In this document: positions 34,670-47,000 of the stretch, piece after piece
Layout of the letters: every line of letters starts with the position of its first letter
Numbering within the stretch: the first letter of the stretch is position 1
From: Lytechinus pictus
Lineage: Eukaryota > Echinodermata > Echinoidea > Temnopleuroida > Toxopneustidae
Direction: 5' to 3'
Assembly: GCF_037042905.1 (NCBI RefSeq)
Contig: NC_087256.1
Span: 26,803,501-26,867,500 of the forward strand
DNA length: 64,000 bases
Position numbers and translations under genes: made by a program
Notes under the pieces: generated by a model
Databases searched by the model: none
The model's input: only the letters and a program-made list of their open reading frames with translations
Told to the model about the DNA's origin: nothing

Positions 34670-34754
34670 TTGGGTTACGTACGTATCAGCTAGCCCAGAT
34701 CTCCCTGGGTTAGCTGATACGTTGTCTTAATGTACGGGCCAACAACTCTTCAGT

Positions 34755-34836
34755 CTATGTATTGGTGAGTGGAGCCAACGCGGTTCAGCTGAACAACCAA
34801 AATACAGAGACTGAAGCTTTTGGTCTAGCGTTCTAT
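34755..34836 (+). repeat. Inverted partner of 31,614-31,683
   Basis: Contains GGTTCAGCTGAACAACCAAA and CTGAAGCTTTTGGTCTA. Lies within the nested element at 33928-35251. A donor-like AACAAGGTAAGAAG follows at about 34910. Confidence 0.65.
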
Positions 34837-34974
34837 GAGAAACACACAACTAACAGTTTTTCAAACCTAAGTCCTAATTGACTTCAAAGTCATCAATCAC
34901 AACAAGGTAAGAAGCCACTTGGTCCTCCCCCCCCCCCTCCCCTAAATTTGAGGTGGGGGCAGACCCCCCCTCCT

Positions 34975-35013
<39 letters not shown>

Positions 35014-36518
35014 TGTCCAATTTTTTACCTGTGACATGTGTCCATCCCAAAATTAAAGGTGGACCCCCCTAAATTTTTTTTTCTTGGACACTGTCCCGGC
35101 CCGCGATGAGTTTCAGTATTTTTGGAGGACACCTAGTGGCATCCCTGTATAAACGATGCTACTCCGCGGGATGTTCCTGAGAAACTCCCATTTGTTCCTG
35201 ACAAATATGGTAAATGTTCCTGACAACCATCCCTTTAGGTTGGCATCTCTGCGGTCACTTGGCAGCTAAGTTTTGAATAGGCTACAATCCAGGAAGGGAG
35301 ACAGAGAGGGGGGCTGGGAAATGGAGGTGGAGAGGGGAGGGTACATATGACTTTTAATTTGTAAAAGGACAAAAAGAAGAGGAATGCCCTTTTAACCAAG
35401 TCTTAGCATATCTCGCCCTCTTGCTTGTAACAGGTACCATCACATTACTCTGACTCTCACGAACACATTTCTGAGGTCAACAAGATGAATATGCTACACT
35501 AAAATTACAATTCCTGTTCACTCATGCATTAAATTTCAATTTAGTAACTCATGAAATTTGCCTAAGAAACCAAAACTTATCTCACTCATTAATTTAGCTT
35601 AGCAAGTTCCAAAGGACTAACCACTCAAAAAATTGTAAGGCTAATTCCTGCCCAGCCTAGCCGAGCTTAGTGTCTGAGGAGGAGAGAAGCGGGGGGGGGG
35701 GGGGGGGGGTTGCTAAATGTTCTGTTGACCTTTCTCCCATCAACGTTCTTCACCTACTTAAGTCATATTACCCCCTTTTCTCCTGACTTTCATAAACACA
35801 TTGTTGAGATCCACATGAAAAAAGACAAAATGCTGCACTAAAAATTGCAATTCACGATCACTCATGCATTAAATTTCAATGTAATAAATTCAATTTAATA
35901 AATAACGCATTAAATTTTCACAAACAACAAACTGATCACAACTGATCTTTAATTCACCAAATAACCCTCAACTTTGCAAGTACCAAACAAAAAACCTGAA
36001 AGAAATTGGAAGGCTAATTCCGGCCCACCCTAATTTTCATACCCTTTGTTTCAGTGGGCAGTGCTCGCTCAAGCATGAATAGTTTTCCAACTTTTTGGTG
36101 TCACTTGAAAGTTGACTTTATTGGCTTTTCATATCTATAAGTTATTTCCCCCAAAGTGCTATATTTTTTGTTTGGCAGCCATTTCAAAAGTGTATAGTTT
36201 TTTTTGGGACGCACTGTATGCTAGATTTGCTGGTGCCATGCTGGTAAAATTTAGTCACTTTGTAGAAGGTATCTGTGAATTGTGATGTATTTTGCCCCCA
36301 TTTTTATTTCTTCAATTAGTGCTGTAGAAATATGCCCAATAAAATATGTGGCCTTGTCTGAAACATATTCTTATCTAATACTAGATATAAACATACATAT
36401 ACACTCCTCTCCAAAAGTTTGGGAACACCTGCCTTCAGTGTGTGTTTTTCGAACTTTGGTAGACTTTACTGAAGTTAAGCCTCATAGTACAGCTGTATTT
36501 TTGTTTTAAAGTGAAGGC

Positions 36519-38750
36519 AGGGCTCGACACTAGCGCCGGTCCGACGGTCCCAGACCGGTAAAAATCACTGTCGGACCGGTAGATTTTCAGAAATAGCAAG
36601 ATTTACTGGTCCGACATGACCAGTAAAAAATATCATTGTCGGGCCAGTAATTTTTCCAAAAATAGCAAGATTTATGGGTCCGACATAAACAGTAATAAAA
36701 ACTATTGTTGGGCCAGTAACTTTTTCAGAAATGGTCAAATTCGCTAGTCCAACATAAACATGAAAAATATTCCATGACTCAAATTGCGAACCCTTTTCCT
36801 CCCGTTGAATTCTGGCATTCACACACAGAACACACACAGAATGAATCGCATGCAATTTTTGATAGGGTAACATACAGTGTACACGTGGCTAGCCAGCCAC
36901 ACAGCCCACATGGTAAATTTCCTACTGGCTGCACGGACGAAGCTTGCTTGGCTAACCTCTGGCAGAAATCTCTCACAGAACTGTCAAAATTCACATTTCA
37001 CACTAATGAGAAGCTCTTATAATGTCCATATTTCCTAAAAAATTGCCAAAATTGGGGTAACTCTGTCATTTGTAAGCAGTAAAAGGAGAAATTTTCACTT
37101 CTGTTTTAGTTCAAAGAGATCGGGTTTCGAGTGATATCGTCTGAATACATGATAGCCCCACATATGCATTTGTGTGTGTGTTGATACACTTGGTTTCTTT
37201 TGTAGCTAGTACTAGTATATTTTAATTGAGCCAAAAAGAAACTGATAATTTATTTATGATGATAGTTTTAGCTTTCTTCCTTTGTTTTCTTTCAATCTTT
37301 CTTTCCTTCTTTCTTTTCAATCTTTCTTTGTTTCTTCCCTCTCTTCTTTTACTGTCTTTCTTTTTTAATTTTCCCTTTTTCTTTGTCTTTTGTTCTTTCA
37401 TTCTTTCTGTCCTGTTAATATTTTTCTCTATTTCTAATGCTCTGTCTTTTTCTTTTTTTTTTGATTTCCTTCTTTCTTTAATTCTTGAGTCCATCCATCC
37501 TATATTTATCTCTTCTTTCTTTCTTAATTTCCTTCCTTCTTTTCCCCTTTCTTTCCTTCATTCTTTGTTACTTTCTATCTTTCCTCATTCCATCCATCCT
37601 TTCTTTACCCTTTCTTGTTTTTATTCCTTCTTTCAGCCCTTTCTCTCTTTCATTCCTTCCTTTCTTCTTTGTCTTTTGTTCTTTCTTTTTCCCCTTTGTT
37701 CCATCAATCCTTTTACCTTTTCTTTCTTCCTTTTATTTACTGCTTGCTTCCTTTCCTTTCTTTCTTTGAAGTTTGGTCTTTCTTTTTTGTTCTTCCTTTC
37801 ATTTATTCTTTTACATTTTCTTTCTTTTTTTTATATTGCTTGCTTGCTTCCTTCCTTCTTTATTCCTTCCCAACATTCCTTTTTCCTTCTATCATTTTCC
37901 CTTTTCTTGATTTCTTCCTTCTTTCAATCCTTTATTTCTGTTTTCCTTCTTTCCATCTCTCCTTTTACCCTTTCTTTCTTTTTTTATTCCTTCTTTCCTT
38001 CTTTTTTTCATTACTTTGTCTTTTGTTCTTTCTTTCTATATTGCTTGCTTCATTTCTTTCCTTCTTTCCTTCATTCTTTTTTTCTTTTGTTCTTTCTTTC
38101 CTTCCTTTCCTTCTTTGGTTTTTTTTCCTTCCTTCACATTTTTTCTTTACTCTTTTCTTCCTTCGTTTCTTTTATTCTTTCTTTTTTCCTTCTTTCCATC
38201 TCTCCTTTTACCCTTTCTTTCTTGTTTTATTGCTTCTTTCCTTCTTTCTTTTTCTTTTTTCATTACTTTCTGTCTTTTGTTTTTTTCTTTCTTTATTGCT
38301 TGCATCATTTCTTTCCTTCTTTTTTTTTTCTTTCTTTCTTTCTTTCTTTCTTTCTTTCCTTCCTTTTTTTCTTTCGTTCTTTCTTTATTTTTGTTCTTTC
38401 TTTCCTTCCTTTCCTTCTTTCTTTCCTTAGTTCTTTCTTTTTTTCCTTCCTTCACATCTATCCTTTCTTTACCTTTGCTTTTTTCTTCCTTCCTTCCTTT
38501 CTTTTATTCTTTCTTCCTTTCTTTCTTTTTGTCTTTCATTCATTCATTCCTTCATTTTTTTTTTTTTTGGGGGGGGGGGTAACAAGAAAGGACAGCAAAA
38601 TAAACTCACACCTTTTTTTAATGTTTTCTTTATTTTTTGGGACCAGTAGATTTTAGGTTCGGACCAGTAAAAAATTGAAAAACTGGGTATCTACTGGTCC
38701 GACATGAATAGGTTGGACCAGTAGAAAAAAAGGGTTAGTGTGGAGCCCTG
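36519..38750. mobile_element. hAT-like non-autonomous element nested in the Tc1 element
   Basis: GTGAAGGC is directly repeated at 36511-36518 and 38751-38758 (8 bp). Ends (C)AGGGCTCGACACTA and TAGTGTGGAGCCCTG are inverted. Subterminal blocks repeat ACTGGTCCGACA/TCGGACCGGTA several times at both ends, as expected for transposase-binding sites. Most of the interior is the polypyrimidine tract at 37,260-38,560. No transposase. Confidence 0.85.
37260..38560. repeat. 1.3-kb polypyrimidine (TTTC/CCTT) tract
   Basis: Almost pure C/T on the + strand with TTTC, CTTC and CCTT words, ending in a T run and a G run. Reading frames through it (476 residues of Phe/Ser/Leu; 102 Lys/Glu residues on the other strand) are compositional. 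Confidence 0.9.
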
Positions 38751-39208
38751 GTGAAGGCTATACACCATTGTACATTTTATCATTGATTCAAACAAATTCA
38801 AAGCTCTTAAGAGACGTGCAGCTGCCAAAGAGGGCAGGCTACCAGTCAAGATGGCATTCTCTAAAAAATGCTTACTTCTTTTAACATTGTTCTGTTTGGG
38901 GTTCTATTCTGAAATTCTTCCCATTATTTTGTGAATGTTACAGCAGATGTCCTCAGAATTTGTTGCTCAGTATTGTTCATAAGACAGCTAATTTATGGAA
39001 ATCTGCATCTTTATCCTGGAAAACATCTGAACTTAACAAATGCCTAATCCTTCTTTAAAGAAAATGCATGGAAGTGGAGTAGACATCAGTGCAATTTGAA
39101 ATTCATGAATTCAAAAGTTATTCAGAGTTTTTTGCACTTATTCCAGTGCACCTTCATTCATTTTGCCTATTCAGTTTCTCTTAGTCAGAAGTCAGTCAAA
39201 AACTAAAA

Positions 39209-40271
39209 ATGGCTAAGACAAGACAGCTTTCTTTGGAAACACGTCAGTCAATTGTAGTTTTGAGGAAAGAAGGCTACTCCATGCGAGAAATAGCCAGGAA
39301 ACTCAAGATCAGTATCCATGCTGTTCACTACAGCCTGAAACGCAAAGAGGCCACTGGGTCTAATGGGGACAGGAGACGAAGTGGTAGGCCAAAAACAACA
39401 TCTCCTGCTGAAGATAAATACATTCGGGTGAGCAGTCTGCGCAACCGTTGTCTGACTTGCCCACAGATTACAGCTGACCTCAACAACACCCATGAGATGC
39501 CTGTATGTTCTTCAACTGTTAGAAGACGTCTCTGTGGAGCAGGGCTGATGGGCCGTGTGGCTTCAAGGAAACCTCTCCTCAAAGAAAACAACCGGAAGAA
39601 AAGGCTTGCTTGGGCTAGGAAGCATGAAGACTGGTCTTTGGTGCAGTGGCAGAAGGTTCTTTGGTCTGACGAATCAAAGTTCGAGGTGTTTGGCAGCAAG
39701 CGACGTACCTATGTGAGACGGAGAAAGGGAGAAAAGATGCTACCCCAGTGCATCAAGCCAACTGTGAAACATGGTGGTGGGAATGTCATGGTATGGGGTT
39801 GCTTTGGTGCAGGAAAGGTAGGCAGCTTGCAAAGTGTAGAGGGTATCCTCAACCAGGAAGGGTATCCTCAACCAGGACGGCTATCATTCAATCCTACAGC
39901 GGAAGGCCATCCCTTCAGGGAAACGCCTGATCGGAGAAGGATTCGTTTTCCAGCAGGACAATGACCCAAAACACACGTCAAGACTATGCAAAGACTACTT
40001 GAAGAAAAAGGAAGAGAAACAAGTCCTGGAAATCATGGATTGACCGCCCCAGTCCCCAGATCTCAATCCCATCGAGCTGCTTTGGGAAGAACTATACAGG
40101 AAGGTTTGAGAAACTTGCCCAACAAGTGAGACTCATCTGTGGGAGATACTACAGAAGGCATGGCAGTGTATTTCAAGTGACTCCCTCAACAAGTTGACCA
40201 ACAGGATGCCGAGAGTGTGTCGTGCTGTTATTGCTGTCAAAGGAGGATTCTTTGATGAGAAGGCAGTCTAA
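39209..40271 (+). pseudogene. Tc1-like transposase, frameshifted with two stops
   Basis: Starts MAKTRQLSLETRQSIVVLRK with an N-terminal paired-type helix-turn-helix region. Catalytic triad remnants are all visible: D in LWSDESKFEVFG, D in QQDNDPKHTS, E in SPDLNPIELLW (DD34E). It is broken by a 19-bp tandem duplication (39840-39858 and 39859-39877) that shifts the frame, and by TGA codons at 40041-40043 (a Trp site in relatives) and 40107-40109. Reading ends at TAA 40269-40271. About 340 residues is the normal family length. Confidence 0.93.
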
Positions 40272-41035
40272 TTGGAACACTTTGAAAAAGAAAGACATGC
40301 CTTTAAGTTAAAATTCATTCTAGATTTTATTTTGTTTGTTACAGTTTCACAAAAACAAAGAATAAACTGTGAAGTCTTTTTGCAATAAATGAGTTTCCAT
40401 GATCAACAAAAAACTGACGCCCTTTTGATTGTTATTGTGGTTATTTAAAAGAAATATATGATTTATTGTCTTTTATGTTTATTCAATAATTTTTTTTTTT
40501 AAGTTTTCCATATCAGTGAAACACTGAGTATTGTTTAATTTTATTTTTGTGTCTGACTGCTGACTAGGAAAAGGAAAAATGAATGAAGTTGCACATGTAT
40601 TAGTGTAAAAGCTCTGAATAACTGCAATAACTGCATGTAATAAAAGAAGTTAGCATTTTGAGAGAATACCATCTTGACTGGTAGCCAGCCATTTAAGAGA
40701 GTAAACATTTGTTTGAATCAATAACAAAATTTACACTGCTGTATAATCTTCACTTTAAATCAAAAATTCAACTGTTTTATGAGCCTGAATATCAATAAAG
40801 TCTACCAAGTATAGAAAAACACACACTGAATGCAGGTGTTCCCAAACTTTTGGAGGGGAGTGTAGGTATACATGAAAAGTAACATTTTAATTTGCTTCGT
40901 TATCATTGTTTTGAGAGAATTAAGCATCATTCTGAATCCATACATTTCATTTAATTAGTGTAGGGTTCTAAAAATGCATTATTGTGCAGCTTTATCTTTC
41001 CTAGCATATTTTCTTGTGCTGTTTCATCCAAACAG

Positions 41036-41086
41036 ATCCCCGTTGTAGATCCAAGATCATCTGTATTCATCCTGTCCACCTTCAAC
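41036..41086 (+). other. ARMH3: 5' untranslated part of the first ARMH3 coding exon
   Basis: A pyrimidine-rich stretch ends in AACAG at 41035, a fitting acceptor, so at least one non-coding exon should lie upstream. The frame is open between acceptor and ATG, so an upstream start cannot be excluded. Confidence 0.5.
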
Positions 41087-44000
41087 ATGCCTCATCCTAA
41101 TCAACAAGTACTCCGTCAGGGATCGCAAAGCAAGATTGAACTGAAAGAGAAGATACTCCATATTTACGACACATTCTTCCAGGTGAGTTGACATTGTAGT
41201 TGCCACCTAGTCTGTAGACACAGACCTTTGTTTTTTCAATTTGCACCATGCATAATACAGAGTCTGAAGTAGTGAGACTAGATTCACTAGTGGCTGCCTC
41301 TACATTTGACACATGCAGGAAGTTTGGAGTGTAGTCTTCATTCTAGATATGGTATAATTGGTTAAATTGTCAGATTTGAGTCTATGCAGCTTGCATACTA
41401 GTTTCCACCTTGTCATATGTCACAAGCAAAGGTAGTCAAGAAACCCCAAACTAAAGTTTGCTTGTTGGGAGGTCATTGCTTTGGAATACATGTCCATGTA
41501 CTTTGTCAGATAGGGAAAAAATTACTTTATTTGCGACACATACATGTACATGTATTTCTTCAAATTGGGTTTTAAAATTGGTTTAGTAATGGACAAATGG
41601 GTAATAAATATGCAAACATCAAATCTTGTGCTTCCGTATATATAAAAAGCTGCTTAAATGCGTAGCACCAATTAAATGAGCTTTCTGTTCAGGAGAATAG
41701 GAAATTTTGCAATTTGTTGTACTTGTATGTTGGGAGCTGCCCGCACACAGAATAAGAACTAACTAGAGCGTTGGGTAAACTTACTGTGAAAAGTCACCAT
41801 ATAAACATGAGTGGGATATCAAATTTCTTACCAGGATATTTCTCATATTTTCATGATTTTTTTATTTATTATGAAACCACTTTTAATCACTTTCATGTCG
41901 ATATCCTTAGCTACCATAACCTTTCAGTTTCTTATGATAGTACATGTATGTTTGATTTTGTTCAAACTTTCACAAATTTATCTGTCTGAATCTTCATTTT
42001 TTTAACCCGATTTGCTCACGTGGTCCCATTTTTCTTCATTCATTTTTGGGCTGTAATAGACATTGATTAAGCTTGAGAGTTGGACCAATGATATACAGAA
42101 TGAAAGCGTGATTTATTGTATCTTTATTTGCATATCATGTAATGCTTTAGTAGTTGCCCTTCTTAATATTGATTTCTAAATATGTCTACCTGAAAAGAAG
42201 TCTTTGCTATATTTTTTAAATTTCTTATCTCATATTTTGCGAAGGGGAAAGACCCAACAAGAGACAATGCAAATTTCTGGGATGAATTCTTTCTTCTGAA
42301 GGTAAGATCTGTTCTTTTCCAAAAATATATGAATATTTTGTTATAGTTACCAATGTATTCAAATAGCGATAACAACTGAGATTTTGTCTAAGAGTGGGAA
42401 ATGAATGTAGGAGCTTTATATTTTCTGTGTATTGCTGAACATTTGAGCTTTTCAAAACTAGAATCTAAATCGTTAGGGGGCAAACATTCACAATTTCATG
42501 TAAGTAGTCCAGGCTGTTAATTTGAGGAAGAAATTTAAACCTAGACTGGCCCTGTATACATAAATTCAGGAAATTTGGAAAAAAAATACTAGTTTGCTAC
42601 CTGTTCTGCCCCGATACATGAAGATTCTTGAAATAGTTCTTGAAATAAATGTAATAATAATAATATAATGATATTGAAGATGATGATGATGATTGGATAT
42701 ATACATGTATATAGCATTTTTTTTCCAGAGGATACAAAGCGCTGTTTACAGCATAAAACAAGTTAAGGTTTGTACCATTGTGTTTTAAGATGCTATAAAA
42801 ATACTATCTGTCCTTCATCTTTTTTCATCACTTTTCTAGGCGAATGTGAGTTATATTGAGAAGGAACTTGACAAATTGACTCCTGCTGGCCTGCTTAACC
42901 TGAAAGTAAGTTTTAGATGTCGTCGTTAACAAAATTCAATTCAATATTGTTAATAGGTGGTGTGATAGTGTTAAGAAATAGATATCCAGATGTCAGTTCT
43001 ATTTCAAATGATTCTTTTCAAGCATCAATATACATGTTTACACCAGGCCCCCGTTGCATAAAAGTTACTTTTTTGGTAAATTTGCCATCTACTGGTAACT
43101 GCATGTACAGTACATGTACCGTGGTAACGCTGATCAACAGCCAGTCAAAATCAAGCATTCCAGACAAGTTACCATTGCCTGGCAAAGTTACCATAATGGT
43201 AACTTTTATGCAATGGAGCCCAGGTGCTTATTCTTCTTAAGTTTATAAACTTTGTGTGGGTTAAACATATTTCTTTTCAACGGGATAGCAGTACTGAGAA
43301 TATTTTTATCCAACGTTTGATACAAATTTACTATTTAAAAAAATAGATATTCTGATTTGTTAACATCAAAGTTCAGACTTTGGTAATAAGTTTATCTCTA
43401 TTTCTTTATATTTTCTAAAATGAGCACATTATAAATTCTGTGTTCACCCTAAACCAGGCCTGGCTTTTTTTTTTGCATAATAGTAGTGTGTAATGTAATC
43501 TCCAAGGCTGTACTTTTAATTTTAATATGATAATTAGATTTTAAGGTTAAGATGATGAAAACCTGACCATGTTCTTTGCTTTGATACAGGAAAACATTAA
43601 TGCTCTGTTCTATCACTGTGCAATGGCTCTGGAAGAAAGCTATCCTATCCGTGTGGTCAATGCACTTCAGGTTAGTACTAAAATCAGTCTTTATTTAATG
43701 ATCTGTCTTAACAACAATGTTGACAGTGATTGGACGACAAGGCCTGTATTCTGAAGTCAGGTCTAACTCTGTGCTAAAATTATGGGGAGCCAAAAATTCA
43801 AAAATTTTGTTTATATTGTATATCTCTTATGTTTACTATTTTGTTTCCTGTTGCGTTCATAATGAAGAAAAATACTTCAGAATACTTCAATAGACAATTA
43901 TGAACAATGTATGTGTCTAATGAGTTAATAAATAGGATGTGTAATATTAGGGATTGGTGCCCCAATTGGCTCTCCATAGTTAAACCACAACTTTAAACCA

Positions 44001-47000
44001 TGGCTTAATATAAACCTGAGTTCAGAATACGGGCCCAAGTGTTTACTGTATAAGCTGAATTTTTGGCTTATTTTTATGGTGTTATTTTTACTAATTTCAG
44101 AGTGAGACATCAGTAAAAAATTTTTTTTGCATATTGCTATGGCTGAATGTTAAGACATTGCTTGAATTTGTAAAATAAAGCTAATAGGGATTGATTGTTC
44201 AGCTGATTTCTATGATTGATGGCAAAATATTGCGTATGATTGAAAGTGAATATCAGCCTCATAATCAATCGCTAAGCTTGTTATAGGGCCCTGAAATTGG
44301 TAATATAGGTATTCCTGAACATGATTAATTTTTTTTTTCATCTTGAAAATATTAGCTTTATGTACCTAGTACATGATAGTGTAGCTCACTTAGTTATATG
44401 CTAAGATTGCAGTGTAATATGTTGCTGAATTGGTAAATGGAAAACTTTAAAATCCTTTGAGAACTTGTGCAGGCTAAATTTTGAATTCTGGCTATTGCGT
44501 CTATATTCAGGGCCAAATAATTTTTTTTTTCTTATTATTATCTTCTTGAAAAAGCACATTTCTCAAATAGGTGATTTTCTGGCCCTCTTATCAACTTGTG
44601 ATTTATTTTTATATTTATCTTTTTTATAATTGATAACCAAGGAGATGTATTAGATATGATGAATTTGTATAGCACAGCCACTATATATATATTCTACTTC
44701 ACTTTGGTACTCCTATTGCGCATACTACAAAACTTAAACGATAATCTGCTTAAATGCTTCCCTGCACAGATGTGTCATATGAACTTAAAACAATGATGTT
44801 ATATCACCATACTATGAAATATTATAGAATCATATTAATTGTTTTCTATATTTGATATAAAAATGATGTCATTTTTTTTTCTTAGACATTGTGTGCGCTG
44901 ATTCGAGGTGTTTATCAGAAGGCTATGGTGGATCATGGCTTTGATATAATCAACATTCTCATTGGTTTTGATTCTGCGGAACAGGTCATGCAGGTAAGGA
45001 GCTTGAGATATTTCACTTTTGGGGCAACAAGTCCATGTCTGAATTCTTGTCCCCTCTCTCATCCTTTCTCTTCTTCACCATCATCATCATCATTACATCA
45101 TCATCACCATATCACCATCATCATCATTATTACCATCATCAAAATCATCATCACCATTGTCATCATCGTCATCATCATCATCACCATCATCGTCATCATC
45201 ATCATCACCATCATCATTATCGGTGTCATCATCATCATCATCATCATCATCTTCATCATCATCATCATCATCTCCATCATTATTGTTATTATTGTTGCTA
45301 TTTGATTTTCATTACCGTCATCATCATTATTACCATCATCATAATCACCATCATCATCACCATTATCACTATCAACATCATCATCATTACTATCACCATC
45401 ATCATCACCATCATCATTACCATCACCATCGTCATCACCATCATTACCATCATTACCATCATCATTATCATCATCATCTCCATCATCATTGTTATTATTG
45501 TTGCTATTTGATTTTAATTACTATCATCATCTTCATCATTATTACCATCATCATCATCACCATCATCATCATTACCATCATCATCATCATCATCACCATC
45601 ATCATTACCATCATCACCACCACCACCACCATCATCACCATCATCACAACCACCACCATCATCATCTTCTACATCATTATTGTTATAATTGTTGCTATTT
45701 AATTTTAATTAAACTAAACTAAATTAAACTATTAAACAAAACTGGAATAATTATGCTCTTATATTCACTAATATGTAGATGCTCATTGAGAGACTGAACA
45801 GTATACTGACAGGAGACCAGTCTATCAGCCTTAAAAATCTTGCCTTGAAAGTACTTCTTGTCATCTCAACAGTAAGTTTGATTTGTTTTTTAAATTATAA
45901 CTGAACATTTTAACTCTGTAATTCTGAATGAATTGCAGTTTTGTAACATTTACATACAGTGACCTTACAAAAACCACCAATCGCTTTCATTTATTATTTT
46001 TCTGAGTTATGGTTCTTCGTAAAATATATTTTCTAATGATAGGACTCGCCTAGATTGAGCCGCAATAACCCCCTCAAAAACATGTGTGATTGGCAATCAC
46101 TAACATTACAGAGGAAAGAGCCTTTATAGTGCTTAAAAAAAGAGAAAAAAATAGATTGCCAGAAAAAATAGCTCTTTGTGTCACCAGAGCATTGCAGGGG
46201 ATTCAATAGTCTATATCTACATAACAATTAAAAATTCTATACATGACCATTAAGTTCTAACTTAAAGGTAAATGCCAGTTGTAATGATTTCAAAATTAGT
46301 TCGTACAGAATCACCACCAAAGTGTCTGTATGTATGAATAAAAAAGAATGTGTTCCAAAGGATTTTGGAATAAATTGTGTAATTGCTGAGAAATTAGCAA
46401 AGCAAGCACAAATTTCAAGCTCGATGTCGGGTATTTTTCCAAGCAATAGAATTAGTACACTGTCCCACATGTGCTTATCTGTGTCGGCAGTCTTCAGTGT
46501 GATCGTATTTCAGCTTAGATTTCATGACTTCAGAAAGTACCAGATTTAGATCTACCATAATATAGTGACAATTAACCTTGGTTTTACAGACTTTCTCATG
46601 AAATCAGCATTTACTGCAACTACCTTCATTTCTCTTTAAATCTATCATCAAATTTGTTTACTCTGATGTTTGTTTTGCAATTTATTTTGTTTTAGGTTGC
46701 CAATAATGTGAGTCAGAACACATTACTAGAATACCTGATGATGAACAGTGTCTTTGAGTCTATTGTCCAGGTAGGAGCACTTTTCTGTTTTATAAATCGA
46801 TTTCTAAACATGTTTGCATATTTCTTTTTGATTTTCAGGCTCCATAAGGGTTCTTGCATGCTCATTACAGGGCATTGAGTCACCAAAAGGGAAATGATGT
46901 CGTTTGATATTACTGCAACCTAAACGTGCTAGGTGTGAACAACACATACAAAAAAAATTAAATTCACTGAGTGGTCGTAGAGATTGCATGATCTTATGAA

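Larger units (their letters stand above)
33928..35251. mobile_element. Nested ~1.3-kb element, hAT-like ends
   Basis: CGGTCAC occurs directly on both sides (33921-33927 and 35252-35258). Ends AGAGATGCCAACC and GGTTGGCATCTCTG are inverted. The interior has a promoter-like CRE/YY1 pair, a perfect 14-bp hairpin, and a long T run. No transposase. Confidence 0.7.
33553..36216. mobile_element. TA-flanked mariner-like element with ~200-bp terminal inverted repeats (2664 bp)
   Basis: TA at 33551-33552 and 36217-36218. Ends CAGTGCGTCCCAAAAAAAAC and the reverse complement TTTTTTTTGGGACGCACTG; inverted similarity extends about 200 bp inward. No transposase ORF. The right half has two diverged direct copies of a ~350-bp segment (from ~35,395 and ~35,745). 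Interrupted by the element at 33928-35251. Confidence 0.85.
36402..40862. mobile_element. Tc1-like transposon (4461 bp with nested insertion)
   Basis: TA at 36400-36401 and 40863-40864. Ends CACTCCTCTCCAAAAGTTTG and CAAACTTTTGGAGGGGAGTG are inverted; similarity reaches about 115 bp (TGCCTTCAGTGTGTGTTTTT). It encodes the broken transposase at 39209-40271 and contains the hAT-like insertion at 36519-38750. Confidence 0.92.

Noticed and set aside
37226-38656. 476-residue ORF rich in Phe, Ser and Leu
   Set aside because: Lies wholly in the TTTC/CCTT tract; several frames and the complementary strand are open for the same compositional reason, and there is no domain.
44889-45722. His/Ile/Ser-rich ORFs of 77-181 residues
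   Set aside because: Products of the ATC microsatellite, apart from the real exon 5 at the start of one.
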